Counted from the first letter of the stretch, positions 33,875-46,371 are shown. The stretch: 64,000 nucleotides of DNA from Batkoa obscura (GCA_030770535.1 JASVEC010000044.1:1-64000); one strand, 5' to 3'. Translations and numbers: made by a program. Notes: generated from the letters alone by a model not told the origin.

Positions 33875-34466
33875 ATATTAATATTAGTATTAAAATAATA
33901 TAACTTTAATAGTTAACTTTAAATTTTTAGCTATTTTCTTTTTATACATAGCTTGTAGATATATATCATTAAATAGTTTATAATGATTTAATAAGCTATC
34001 CTTTGTTGTCTTTGATTTTCTAAATTATTTGTTTATAGTAAAACTGCTTTTGTTAACACTTAATCTTTTAGTATAATAAATACTTTGAGAAATTTGTTAT
34101 CTAATTATAATCATTCATAAATCAGTTTAAAATGAATCACCAATTTAAAAACCCTCTTTTGATAAAAATAACTGTCAGCATATAATTGAAATTAAACATT
34201 GACTTTAACATATTCCTTTATATTTAATGAACTTTCTAATAATGGTTTTAAAATAATAAAAATACAAGCTTACTTTGTACGTTAAGTGTGAAATTCTTAA
34301 TGGGTTGTAGCTACTAAAAGTCCCATATCAACATTAATCTACAATTGTTTGAATTAGTTTAAGTGGAATATATATTCTTTAGATAAAGAAAAGTCTCTTA
34401 TTACAGAAATATTGTTAAGTTTAAAAATAACTATTAAGCAGACCTCAAAAAATTTTATTTAAAAAT

Positions 34467-35147
34467 TTAACATTGGTAGTGGTTTGGGGTTTGGTTCCAT
34501 TGGGATTGAGTGGAACGGAATGGGGAAGTTTGACCGAATAAACCTTGAGTCATGTTTTGACCTTGGAATGGGGATTGACCGAACATACCTTGACCTTGGA
34601 ATGGAGATTGTCCAAATGGAGATTGTCCAAATGGAGATTGTCCATAGGTGTTTTGACCCCATTGGTTGCAAACTTGGTTGCATTGCATCTTAGCACGTTG
34701 GCAGAGCTCTTGGATTTGTTGAGCAATTTGTTGGCATTGGAATGGGTCTTGGACCATGGTACGTTGTTGAGCAATGTTACATTTTTGTTCAGTGCAGTTA
34801 ACAAGATCATGAATTTGTTGTAAACGTTGTTGACATTGTTGTCTTTCCATTGGGTTTTGGCATTGTTGAGCACGTTGTTGAACGGTTTGGAGAGCTTGGT
34901 GAGCAATTTGGCGAGCTTGTTGGCATTGTTGTACAAGTTGTTGGGTAACTTGACGGGAGACCATTGGGTTTTGTCCTTGGCATTGTTCTTGTTGGCAAGT
35001 GTTAAGGATTTGATAAAGGACTTGTTCAAGATTACGTACAACTTGAGTTTCATCACCGTGGCATTGTTGGTTCATACCACCAAACATACCAGTGGTTTGT
35101 TGTGGGTATTGACCGAAAGGAGAGACTTGATTGAAAAGACCGTACAT
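34467..35147 (-). CDS. Gln/Cys-rich FGQSPF-repeat protein, paralogue 2 (unknown function)
   Basis: A single uninterrupted frame of 226 residues. The start MYGLFNQVSPFGQ is followed by an extremely Gln-rich helical domain with regularly spaced cysteines (about residues 35-165: CQQEQCQGQNP, QLVQQCQQARQIAHQ, QQRAQQCQNP). A tail with repeated FGQSPFGQSPFGQSPF units follows, with DNA repeat units near 34610-34640. Codon use is more uniform (mostly CAA for Gln, GGT for Gly) and the gene is less AT-rich than its surroundings. With the TATA box at 35201-35209 this suggests strong expression. There is no signal peptide. It is related to the gene at 31993-32736 but lacks its CC/CHC cluster. It could be a spore, cell-body or condensate protein; function is unknown. 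Confidence 0.8.
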   Translation of the reverse strand: MYGLFNQVSPFGQYPQQTTGMFGGMNQQCHGDETQVVRNLEQVLYQILNTCQQEQCQGQNPMVSRQVTQQLVQQCQQARQIAHQALQTVQQRAQQCQNPMERQQCQQRLQQIHDLVNCTEQKCNIAQQRTMVQDPFQCQQIAQQIQELCQRAKMQCNQVCNQWGQNTYGQSPFGQSPFGQSPFQGQGMFGQSPFQGQNMTQGLFGQTSPFRSTQSQWNQTPNHYQC

Positions 35148-35200
35148 TTTTATATAATATTCAAAATTTGATTTATAATTATTATCTATCTAATTTGAGC

Positions 35201-35209
35201 CTATTTATA
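35201..35209 (-). promoter_or_regulatory. TATA box of the 34467-35147 gene
   Basis: On the minus strand TATAAATAG lies 54 bases upstream of the ATG, placing a start site about 25-30 bases before the start codon. This is the clearest core promoter element in the window. Confidence 0.6.
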
Positions 35210-35993
35210 CCTTTGGTTTGGCATATTCAAGGGATGAAATGTTTACAAGGACTCTTTAAGGATCAATAACTTAGCTAGTTGATGACATATGTCATTACGT
35301 ACACTATACTATTGACATCCCTCTTAACAATTAAATGGTTACTCGAGATTACGTTGACATTTTATAAACCAACCAAAATTTAGTATTTTAACTGCTTCAC
35401 ATGTTATTGGTATTTATTCAACATATTGATTTCTCTTTGATAAATTACAGGGATAAACCTATCAAAATATTTGTTAAGGGAGAGAATTTTTAGTTGACAG
35501 TTTTTTATTTTTGAATTTATAAATAGATTTGACAGTTTATGATTTTAAAAGGTGAATAGGAAGGACTTTAAAATATATTTTCTATTTCTACTATACTTTT
35601 TCATATTAGAAAGAAGTAACTTATATTGTACTTTGTTTTATTTTACAAAATGTCGATTGTTATATATGATCCACTTTTATTGTATTGAAATTAATTCTAA
35701 TTATACATAAAAACAATACTTGAAATTACAGTTTAGAATATCATTTTAAGCCATATCTTAAAAACTAGTTTTTTTTATTATCAAAATATTACTTTAAGGA
35801 TAGAAAATCATTTATATAAATATTAAATAGAGTATTAGCTAGAACTATCTTTCACATTACTCTCTTATTGAGTCTTTGACTATATTCCTAATATGTTAAA
35901 AGATTTATTTAACATAGATTATATTAATGACCTTTTAATAATTTATTTAAAAATAAAACAAAACATTGTAATGAACTATTAAATGGGGATATT

Positions 35994-36082
35994 TTTTTGC
36001 TTTCATCACTCTTTCTATTTTTCAAACATTGTTTGAACAGAAAAATTGTTAATAAAATTGTTAAATAAAAAATACATCTCCA
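35994..36082 (-). mobile_element. MITE family A, copy 6
   Basis: Shortened copy (about 89 bp), reverse orientation. Starts TGGGGATATTTTTTTG and ends ACATCTCCA, with the shared TTTCATCAC and AAAATTGTTAATAAAATTG core. Confidence 0.78.
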
Positions 36083-36430
36083 AATAATTATTAAATAATC
36101 ATTAAATAGTAAAAGACTTAATTCTAAAATAATAATAAATTTAAGACCACTATTGATCTATTGATAAGGATAAAATTGAATAATAACCTATTTTAGCAAT
36201 ATTGAGCAATATATTATCTTATTGTTATGTTACAATAAAATAATATTTTAAGTTAAATCAAACATTTTGCTCTTTTTTATAAACTGATTTCAATATATCA
36301 ATACATGTTTTTATAGAAATAGTGAAATTCTTTTAGTCAAATAGGTTATCTAACTACAATGATATATTAATAACGGATATTTATTAAATAAAATTAAACT
36401 TACTTTTTATAGTGAATTATTTAAAAGATA

Positions 36431-36527
36431 TGAAGATGTATTTTTGTGTAAGAATTTTACTGCAATCTTTCCACTCAAATAGTGCTTAAAAAATGGAAAG
36501 AGTAATGAAATCAAAAAAACATCCTCA
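36431..36527 (+). mobile_element. MITE family A, copy 7
   Basis: 97 bp, starts TGAAGATGTATTTTTGTG and ends AAACATCCTCA, flanked by TA on both sides. Confidence 0.83.
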
Positions 36528-36648
36528 TATATTTGTAAAATTTGATAATTATTCACTCTTTTTATAAAATTTTTAAATTATTTCTATTACTATTCAATAA
36601 ATAAATACTATTTATATAATTTTGTTTATTTATTTTATAAAATGATTA

Positions 36649-36749
36649 ATGGGGACGTATTTTGTGTTTAAAAATTTTACTAACAATCTTTTTGCTCAAA
36701 TAGTGCTTAAAAAATGGAAAAATAATGAAACTAAAAAAAACATCGCCAA
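36649..36749 (+). mobile_element. MITE family A, copy 8
   Basis: About 101 bp, starts ATGGGGACGTATTTTG and ends ACATCGCCAA, with TA close to both ends. It lies 121 bp from copy 7 in the same orientation. Confidence 0.82.
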
Positions 36750-37190
36750 TACTAATTTGATATTTCTAAACTAGTTAAATTTTAACGTCTTTTTTGATTT
36801 CATTTATTTATCCTAATTTATAAATACTATTAAGTGAAAAGTTTTAAAGAATTACACCTTTATTTTTATACACTCAGTTTAAAATTACTAGAACCTTATT
36901 AAACTAATTTTCCCGAAACTTTTAAATTATATTAATAAACTCAAAACTATTACTAATTTAACTTATTAGTCAGAAACTTTAATAAAGTTATATACAACTA
37001 TATTTTACCAATTTTAGAAACAAAACATACTTGATATCTAATACTAACCAAACTTCGTGAATAAACTCTCCAAAAAAATGAATATAAAAAACCTTTAATA
37101 AAAAACGCTTAAAAAGAGACAAAGAAGATAAAACCCATTTGCACATTGATTTTAAAGAACCAGAAAGGACTAACATCACTTTAAATAATA

Positions 37191-39557
37191 TTACCTCCAA
37201 GTACTAATAACAGCAGCAGAAGACTTTGGGGTATCTTTGTCTTTGGGTGTATCGTTTAAATTGGGATAAAATTCATGTTTTGGTAATTTCAATTCACTTG
37301 GTTTATGTTTAATACTTTTACTACCTTTAGAAAACCAAGAAGTGGAATTATTAGCGCTATTTTGTGGTGAAGAAGAAGTTGATGTCATTTGAAAGGTACT
37401 TGTATTTGAGCTACTTAATGATGGATAGGGTGAACTTGAATTTAGTTGGTAATTTGGAGATGGTAAATATTTATTTCGATTAGGATGATTACTATTTCGT
37501 CCATTATTATTACCATGAATTGTAGTTGATAAAGAAGCTAAAGATTCTAATGACATTGGATTCACATTGGGATTATTATTGATATTATTAGATAAGCCTA
37601 AAGATTCCATATTTAAATCACTGGCTTCATAAAATAATACATAGCCAGAACCAACGCCTGGCGAATCACCAAAGAACTTTGAGATATCTTCTTCATCTAT
37701 TCTCTATTTAAATATTTTAAAAAAAATCATAATTAATATAATTTTATTTGTAAATAATATAAATAACAAATAATATTTATTATATAATTTAAACTTACTT
37801 CTACTGTATCATCATCAAATAAAATCCAATTATTTCCACTTTTAACTACTGATATATAATGACCATGATTTAATCCACTAAAATTAATCAATAATGTTAA
37901 AATTTTATTTGTATTTTAATTGATTTAATGTTATTATTTACCTTCCAATATGAACAACAATAGCAAAAAGAGAATACAATCGATCTGTATCTTCTGAATC
38001 ATTAGTCTAAAATAGAAATTAATATAATAATAACAATTTATAAAAACATACTGTATTAAATAATCTTAAATCCATTGGAAATACTACTCTATAAGATAAT
38101 TTGGCATATTTTTGAATTTTTTCTTGATATTTAAAACGTTTTAAATGCAATGCTAACACATTAGGTACTTTTTTAATTTTCATTCTAATATTAATAAAAA
38201 GTAAAAATTAATTAATTAAATCCATATTGAAACTTTGTATTAATATTCTTAAATTCTACTAAATTACCTTTTTTCAGCTTCTTGTAAACCATTACAAACA
38301 TCACAGAAATATTTATTTCGATCACATAACATTTCATTTGCTGAAAAATGTCTTAAACAACTTGAAACGGAAGAATTTTCTTCAATATCAATAGATAAAT
38401 CTAAAAATGATTCTTCTTTACACGTGATCTATTATACAAATATTAATTTATTACTTTATTTTATAATTATTTAATAATCAAAATAATTACCGTATCACAA
38501 GTTAAACATCTAGTTTCATTGGTTAGTTTACCTTCGAATATTTTCTGAACCCAACTATCGTGTTCTTTATTATCTTTTAAGTTAGATTTATTATCTAATT
38601 TATTAATGAAAAGTTTAAAAAAATTCTTTTGAAAGATAAACTATTTTTACCTTCATTTTCTTGTATTTTTTTTTCCATATCTACTACATGTTCTGCAATT
38701 CGATTTAATGTAAAATTTAAAAATTCATGAGCATCTTGATGTTGAGCACCACGAAATAACTCTAAATTCAAATTAATATTGTAAATATTTTAAAATATTT
38801 TAAAATAGGGTTTAGAAACTTAATTTACCATTTTCTTGTTTTAATCGACCAATGAAAGAAGAAGGAGCAATTGAGCCAATTCGTTTATTTTGACATTCAA
38901 TTTTAGCAAATAAATCCTTTAAGCTAGTAAATAAATTTTCATTGATATTTAACTCTTTATGAGTTGTATAATCATCGAAATTAAAATTTAGTTTAGAATT
39001 CAAGCCTCCATTCACATTATTTTTCATTATTATATTACTACTACTTTTCCTTTTAACTTTTAATAAACTTGGTTCAACTAAAGTTTCATTCGAGATCTCG
39101 GATAATACTTGTTCCATTCGAGTGATAAGAGGGGAGCGGATAGGAAAAGCATTAATACATTCTCTAAATGGTTTACAAAAATATAATGCTTGTAATACTG
39201 AATTACAATAACTAAATAAAATAAGATAAAATAACTTTAATGTTTTTTTTATTATAATAGTTTATTATTTTATTACCATGTATTTCCAAACTATATCGAA
39301 TTAATGAAATTGAAATGAAATAAAGTAAAATAGAATGAGTTAATATATTCTTAATAAATTATAAACTAGTTTACATTTTCTAGACCAAAATATTTATCCT
39401 CGCCATCTAAAATACTTTCGCTATTTGTATTCGTTTTATTTGAAGCTGGATACTATTGAATATTAATTTAAATTAGTTGCTTTGTCATTATTTCTAAATA
39501 TTAAAAACAAAAATAAATTAATATCCTACTTACCCCAATCCATTTTAATAAAGACAT
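37191..39557 (-). CDS. ubiquitin-specific protease, UBP9/13 and USP12/46 type
   Basis: A multi-exon gene on the minus strand starting MSLLKWIG at 39557. The Cys box [21 protein letters not shown] (39140-39290) has the catalytic Cys codon itself split by an intron (TG|T). The zinc-binding fingers read LTCDT and FCDVC. The region with [10 protein letters not shown] and [12 protein letters not shown] is the USP46 signature. The His box is [14 protein letters not shown] followed by [10 protein letters not shown] (near 37840), then [12 protein letters not shown]. In relatives this enzyme needs WD40 partners (UAF1/WDR20; Bun107/Bun62 in fission yeast) and acts on endocytic or chromatin substrates. 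The last exon adds a 130-residue Ser/Asn-rich tail ending STWR. Exon borders in the middle were not all fixed. Confidence 0.9.
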
Positions 39558-39787
39558 GATGCAATTAAATTTCTTTTTCTATGTATTAAAAAAAGATTTG
39601 AAATAAATAAAAAAATAGCAAAAAATAAATTCACTTTTTATTCAATTATTGTCTTAATATCTGGTTTTACCGATGAACTATTTTATCTCTAGTGACTTTG
39701 TTAAATTCAAATACCATTGGTTTAAGGAAAAATTGATTTCCATTTTTAACTCTAACTAAAATCAGCTGATCTAGTTTTGAGTACATA

Positions 39788-39924
39788 TTTTTTACAAATA
39801 AGTTAAAGTTGCAGAAGTTTTCTAATTGCAAGCAAAAACTTAAAATTTTAATAAAGTGGTACTGTTTTGTTGAGTTTTTTGCAATTGAGATAGACTTCTA
39901 GGATTTTAACTTATTTGTAAAAAA
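39788..39924. mobile_element. inverted-repeat element D (MITE-like)
   Basis: 137 bp. The arms start TTTTTTACAAATAAGTTAAA, and the first 20 bases of both arms are identical. Arms continue with AGAAGT and AATTGCAA blocks. No clear target duplication. Confidence 0.65.
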
Positions 39925-39952
39925 GATGGAATGGAAGTTTTGAAGAATTTTA

Positions 39953-40110
39953 AAAAGTTACATTTCAATGTCTTCATTTGATTTTAATTTGTCATTAATT
40001 TCTTTTAAAATGAATCAATAGACTTAGATATTGACTATGATTTATAGGTTCAATGTAAAAAAAAATTATGATAAATTAAAATTAAATGAAGACATTGAAA
40101 TGTAACTTTT
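39953..40110. mobile_element. inverted-repeat element E (MITE-like)
   Basis: 158 bp with 43-bp arms differing at only two positions (arm starts AAAAGTTACATTTCAATGTC). This nearly perfect stem-loop would fold strongly if transcribed. Target duplication not evident. The high arm identity suggests it is young. Confidence 0.75.
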
Positions 40111-40599
40111 CTAATTAAATTTTTTTTTTAAAATCAAAATAGAATTTAAAATACTATTTTAGATTTAAATGTTCAGTTTCAATTCAATTATTCAAGCAAA
40201 CTTTATTTTTTTAATAGATAAAACAATTCTTTCAGTTCAATAAATGTAATTTTTCTTATTTCTTCACCTATACCATTTCCTTAATTTTCAAATTTCTCTT
40301 TATCTTATTTACTTGTACTACCTTTATCATTTAATTATACTAAAAGCAAATTACAATAATTCTGTATTATTCTATTCTAATTAACAAGGTTAATATTAAT
40401 TTTCAAGACTTAATAGTTAAAATATTTATATTTTATTTTAATGATCCTAACTAAACAACCAGTAACATATCAATAACAATAATTAATATTTATTAACAAA
40501 AAATAAATCCTACAAACAAAAAAGTTCATTATTCATTTTATAAAACTCATTCTTCACCTTCTTCCTTTTACTCGTCTACGCCTGTACTCACTATATACT

Positions 40600-43500
40600 T
40601 TACTCATTTAATAAAGTTAAAAAATAATTAGATAAATTCATTGTTTCATTCAATTGTAATTGGTTTAATTGATCAAATAACTGTTTTCTTTGATTAATTA
40701 ACTGTAAGAAATTGGTTTGTTCATTAAAATTCTTAATAGTAGCTAAAATTAAAGGTAAAATATAATAACCTTCCATTTTCTGTTCTTTTTTTAAGGGGTA
40801 AAGCTAAAATAAATATAGAATAAATATATAAGTTAATTATACGTGATATTATTATTATTGTTATTATATATACAAATAAACTAAAATTATAAATAATTTA
40901 AAGTATCAATTAAAACTTACCATCATTCTCTCGTTATTATTTCGATATTCTTTCCTATCTTCACACATTGTAGTTACTTTAACCATACCGTTTTCTAAGG
41001 GATAAAAACAAAATAATAACATGCCATCTTTTAGTTTCAAATATTTCCAAATGGATTCTATATCCGTTTTACTATCTTCAATAACAATTAATAAAACATT
41101 AAAATCCATTATTTGTTTTTGATATTCTTCAATTAATTCTTCTTCTCTTTGTTCTACTTTTAATTGATTAAATGTACGTTTTAATAAACTGTTATCTAAA
41201 TAAGGACATTCAATTATCATTTTTAATGTTTCGTCAATATAATGATAATGTCCATTGTCATTCTATAAATTTAACAAATAAATTCAATAGATAAATAAAT
41301 GATAAATAAATAAATAAATAAATATTAATAAATATTAATAATTTAAATTTACCTTATTAACTAATGCTTTTAATAATTTTGTAAAATGAGTAGGTATTGC
41401 ATCTAAATTAGGCAATATTAAATGATCCCAGGAGACAATGTCATTTGAATAAAATAAAACTAATTTACAATTAAACTGATTTAATTGGTTCAATTCTAAT
41501 AGCCAGTTTTTTAAATTATTAAATTTAATTGGTTGAATTGATTCTTTTGAAAATAAATCAATTAAGCCCATTTCAATCAACCATTGTCGTATTATTAATT
41601 TATTATTATTATTATTTTGACTATTACTATTATATTCTTGTTTTAATTGATTTTCTAGTTGTATTTTACTTTCTTTTTGATGCTGATATTGAGTATTATG
41701 TTGTATATAATTCATTTCATTTTGTTTTTGTAACTCAATTAATTGTTGAAATTTTATAAAATTATCTTGTTGAATATCTGTAATACTAGATTCACTTTGA
41801 CTAATTCGATTCTCTTCTTTTACTTCTTTTACTTCTTTTTCAATAATACTAATTTTGCTCATTCTATTAAAATTGAAATTTGGTGTTTGTATTGGTACAT
41901 TAGGTGATTTTAATGCAATTGTTTTATTAAATATAGGTGATAATATTGGTGTACCTTTTTTTAATTCTAATACTTTAACTCTTTTTAATGAAAAGGCTAC
42001 TTTATTAAATGGGTTTCGAATAATTATTATTAATTGATGATTTTGATATACTTTCAATTGTAATAAACAATTATTTAATGAAAAATAACTATCATTTTCA
42101 TTCATTTCATTATCTTCATTAATATTAAAACAATAATAAAATAATTGTTGACTTAATAAATGAATTTTTTGTTTAATTAAATTATAATCATTATTTTCTA
42201 CTTCATATTTATTTATTTTATTAATTGAATATTGAATATTTAATCCATAATTAATTATTGTAAATAATTGTTGAATAAATAGTTCATTATGGTTATCATC
42301 ATTATTATTAATTAAATTATATTTGGATAGTTTTAATACATAATAACATAATAAATCATAAGCTGATATAATAGATTTATAGTTTAACACTAAATTATCT
42401 TGATTTAATAATTCTAATATAAATTCACTTACTCGAATTAATAATTGTTTAGTTATTAATATTAATTCTTCATTATCTTCTTCCTTTTCATTATTACTAA
42501 ACTTCATTTGTAATAATAAATCTTTTAGACTATTAAAACAATGAATTACCATATCTTCTGACAGATGAATTTTAATTATATGTTGAATACAAATCTTCAA
42601 GAATATAATTATTAATTTCTGATGATTTTGAATATCATTTGATATTAATAATAACATATGGTTTAAACTTAATTGAAAGTTTGTAGCTTCTGTTTCACTT
42701 AATAAAAATTGATAAATTAATTGAATTAAATAATACTTTAAATAAGAAAATTCTTGTTTCTCTTCTTCTTTAATGTCCTGCAAGATACTATCAAATATCT
42801 TTGGTAAATTTAATTGTAATTTAAAATCCTCTGGTAATTTAAGATAAGGATATTTATAAGGTAATATTAATGCTGGTTCAATTAATTTTAATATACCATT
42901 TCTAATAATATCAATAGGTTCTATTAATTTAAATCCTGGCTTTAAAGTAGGAACAATTTGTTTAATACTAATTAAATAGCTTGGTAATAACAATTCTGCA
43001 GCATGAATAGAACAAAACAGTTTGGATGAATAAATTAAAATAGCTTGTAAAATGACATCGTAATCTAAACCAAATTGAACTAACTTAATAAATTCATTTT
43101 TATATTCTTTAGAAAATGTACTAATGTTTCGTATTGAAAATAATTGACATAATAATTTATATAAATTAAATTGAACTTCATTACTTTTTTCTTTAATTTG
43201 TTGAATATTTAAAAATAACCATTGTCCAATTAACCTTAATATACTATTACCAGATATATTATTTTGTTTTTGATTATTATTTAATTTAATTGGTTGAATT
43301 TCTGTTAATATAATGTAAATTTTGTTCATGCCTTTAATAATAATATCCCAACATTTATTACTAATACTAATATTAGGTTCTAATAAATACATGACTTTAT
43401 AAAATAAAAAATATACAGTATCATTACTTAATTTTAATTTAATATTATAGCCTAATTGATTAATAATAACTTCTTGTGTACCTAATTTAGCTCCAATGTC

Positions 43501-44523
43501 ATATAATATATAAACTAATCTACTTGCTAATGATTCTAATATAACTATCCAATGTTGAATAACATTGGGTCGATGTGACCAATGATTAAAGCATTCTTCA
43601 AATCGATCCCATAATAACCCATCATGAACTTCACTTCTTAACCATAATTCAAATAAGGTTCTTAATATACTGTCGCATAATACATCTGCAATTAAACTCA
43701 ATTTACTTTGTAAAGTATTACTATTATTATTATGCTCCATATGAATATTATTACTATTACTGATACTTTCCATCCTATTAATGCTCTCCATGTCTTGGTT
43801 TTCTAATGAATTGAATGTGTGAAATGGACTAGCTGTTATATTTAATCTTAATATTTGATCTGTAATACCCAATATACACTTTAATAATATATGCCAACTT
43901 TGTTCCGATAATTGATGACCAATAGATCTCCCAATAGAAGCATACAAAGCTGATACATGCTTACATAAATCAATAAATCTCTGTATTAATCCAGTACTTG
44001 AACTATTCAAATCGGATGTATTTAAATTAAAATTACCATTATTACTTAGATTCCCCTTCAATAAATCCTCTACATTCCCCAATGGTTCTTTAAAATGGAA
44101 AATTTGACTCAAATGCAAAAAACATCTTTGTAAAAATTTCTGCTCATATTTCTTTTTCACTTCAATATTAATTTGAGGTTGATTAATGGCCAATTGACTA
44201 GCACTTGATAATGGTGTATTATCGGTAAAATAAACGGGTCGAGTATGAGTTTCTAATAACCATTGGGAATAAATCATAATACATGACTCAATGATATGTG
44301 CTTGATGTAAATCTAAACTGAAACCATAACCTAACACCTGTTGTACCCAATCAATGTGCGAAGTAGTGTATAATTGAATCATGTCTCGTCGATTCTGTAA
44401 AAGCATCTCCGTGATTTCCTGAACCAGTTTACGACTTACCTCTTCTGGGAAAGATTTGAGAATGGAAGTCTCTAAATCTTCTTCAGTGATCAGCGATAAT
44501 TCATATATTCGATTTAAAAACAT
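40600..44523 (-). CDS. Ral GTPase-activating protein beta subunit (RALGAPB-like)
   Basis: Three exons (41353-44523, 40921-41262, 40600-40803) give 1238 residues. The N-terminus (MFLNRIYELSLITEEDLETS, then SFPEEVSRKLVQEI and VLGYGFSLDLHQAHIIESC) parallels animal RALGAPB. So does a block with RTLFELWLRSEVHD, NHWSHRPNVIQHW and SRLVYILYDIG. The C-terminal region (FNVLLIVIEDSKTDIESIWK, then GMVKVT, INQRKQLFDQLNQL) fits the degenerate Rap/RalGAP end of the beta subunit. In animals the beta subunit stabilises a catalytic alpha subunit that inactivates Ral and acts upstream of TORC1, similar to TSC1/2. The middle is Asn/Ile-rich and poorly conserved. It diverges from the GTPase gene with 152 bp between starts. 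Confidence 0.82.
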
Positions 44524-44675
44524 AGTAACAGTAAAAAAAAAAAGAAATAATTGAGTTTGAAATTTAATTACATTATTTTAGTTTAGATTGAATTTGTTGG
44601 CTAAGTTTAGATTTTAGATGTCCAATTTTTTTTTGTTGGAAATTTGTTCATATTTTTACATTTTTACATTTTAAT
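44524..44675. promoter_or_regulatory. shared divergent promoter, RalGAP beta / GEP3
   Basis: Only 152 bp separate the two start codons. It includes poly-A and poly-T runs near 44533-44545 and 44626-44636, which in fungi often keep nucleosomes off bidirectional promoters. No specific factor site was recognised. Confidence 0.45.
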
Positions 44676-46371
44676 ATGATTTTAAAGTCCATTTCAAAGA
44701 ATCAATATTCATTAATCAAATATGTCAACTTCAGACCTTTAGCTTCAATATTAACCACACCAACTACTATGACTACTATGATTATTAACCCTACTTCTAC
44801 ACTTCGCTGTTATCATGTAGAAACCAAAAGTAAACATGTGCAGTCCAAGTCCACTTATTTACAAAATCAATTGAATCAATGTCCTGGTTGCGGCAGTCAA
44901 TTTCAATCGAAAGACAATTTAAAAGCTGGCTATTATAATGAACAAGAAGTTGAGAGCAAGAAATCAATTTCAAATTACCAAAAAGGAAGTAAATCATTAT
45001 CAAGAGATGAAATCCAAATATTACTTAGTACAAGTCAATTAGACTTCAATCTTAGTGAGATGGAGTTAGCACCAGATAATTTATTAGCATTTGAAAAGAA
45101 TAATTTACCCACCCCAATTGATTTGAAAAAAACAAAAACGAAGTATTGTCAGCGTTGTTATTATTTGAACAATCATAATAAATTACAAACCAGTTGGAAG
45201 AATAATTCTGTAATTGATATGTCCTATCTCAATACTTTGTTAGATAAAAAAGATAGTAAATTAGTCTATGTTATTGATATCTTTGATTTAAGCTCTTCTT
45301 TACTAAATGGATTAAAGCAAGCACTCATTCAAAAACAAGAAAAAAGAAGTGTAGTTTTAGTTATTAATAAAATGGATTTATTACCTAAAAGCATCACCAA
45401 GACAATGATACTAAGGTATATTCGTGAGAGGTTAATTGAATTAGATATTTTAAGGAATGTAATATATATCATTCCTATTTCAGCAAAAAAAGAGGAAGGT
45501 GTGAAGAAAATGATTGAGGTCTTAACAAAAGACAAATTAAATGATATTTATTTATTAGGTTGTACTAATGTTGGGAAGTCTCAATTGATGAATTGTTTAT
45601 TAAAAATGAGTAGGAAAAAGCATGCTAAGTTAACAACATCTATTGTACCAGGGACAACGATGGATATGGTGAAATTTAAGTTAAGTGAAGTAATGAAATT
45701 GGATCAACAAGAAGGAAAGAGTAATAAGGAGACCTATATTTATGATACACCAGGTCTATTTAATCCTAACCAATTATTGCACTATTTAAGTTATAGGGAA
45801 ATGATCCAAGTATTGCCTAATAAACCGATCAATGTTAAAACTTTTGTTTGGAAACCAAGTAAGTTTAGTTTTTTATGTTCTAAATGGAGTTAATAGAATC
45901 AATATTATTATAGATACATCTCTCTTTTTCTCTGGTTTAGCACGATTTGATTTAATAGAAAGTGAATATCCGGTATATATCACTATTTATAGTATAGTAC
46001 CCCTACATATGACCAATTTAAAGAAAGCGGATGAACTTACTATTGAACTCAATGGTAATAAAAAAAATATATTAAATTTACCAGATCCGAAGGATCCTGA
46101 TAGAGAATCTACCTATACCCTTAAACCAATGATCCCCAGCATTGAAGGATTGACAATCGAATCACAAGGGATTAAACAGCAAGCAGTAAAAGACATTTGC
46201 TTAGATGGTTTAGGTTGGTTTTCAATTGCTTTTTGGAAGCAAAAAAACATCCAAATCAATGCTTACTCAAGAAATGGTCATGGTATTTCAGTGAGAGAAC
46301 CTATTATTAAAGATACATCCGAGTTTAAAGTGGAGACTAAAGTACCATCTATTGTTAGAGGGTTACAATAG
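44676..46371 (+). CDS. GEP3: mitochondrial circularly permuted GTPase (GEP3/NOA1/YqeH family)
   Basis: Two exons (44676-45858 and 45914-46371) give 546 residues. The N-terminus is rich in Lys, Ser and Thr with few acids (MILKSISKNQYSLIKYVNFR), a likely mitochondrial presequence. Zinc-binding CPGC (about residue 70) and CQRC (about 158) form the treble-clef of YqeH proteins. The GTPase motifs come in permuted order: NKMD (G4, about 230), SAKK (G5, about 268), GCTNVGKS (G1, about 295), then DTPG (G3, about 356). This is the hallmark of the cpGTPase group that assists mitochondrial small-ribosome assembly. The C-terminal domain continues in exon 2 (SGLARFDLI, DGLGWFSIAFW). Convergent with SER2, 91 bp apart. 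Confidence 0.92.

Larger units (their letters stand above)
32737..34466. other. spacer with three MITEs
   Basis: Lies between the two Gln/Cys-rich paralogues. It contains one family C element and two family A MITEs within 600 bp. No gene was recognised; the remainder is AT-rich. Confidence 0.6.
35148..37190. other. spacer with three MITEs
   Basis: Upstream region of the Gln/Cys-rich gene and downstream region of the deubiquitinase. Three family A MITEs occur within 760 bp (35994, 36431, 36649). No gene was supported; the frame at 36988-37200 lies past the deubiquitinase stop and shows no conserved features. Confidence 0.6.
39558..40599. other. spacer with two inverted-repeat elements
   Basis: A 1-kb gap between two minus-strand genes, containing palindromic elements at 39788-39924 and 39953-40110 only 28 bp apart. 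No gene seen. Confidence 0.6.

Noticed and set aside
34484-35171. Five frames overlapping the second Gln/Cys-rich gene
   Set aside because: They arise from repetitive CAA/TTG codons read in other frames. Only the minus-strand 226-residue frame matches its paralogue, carries a TATA box and has a sensible domain layout.
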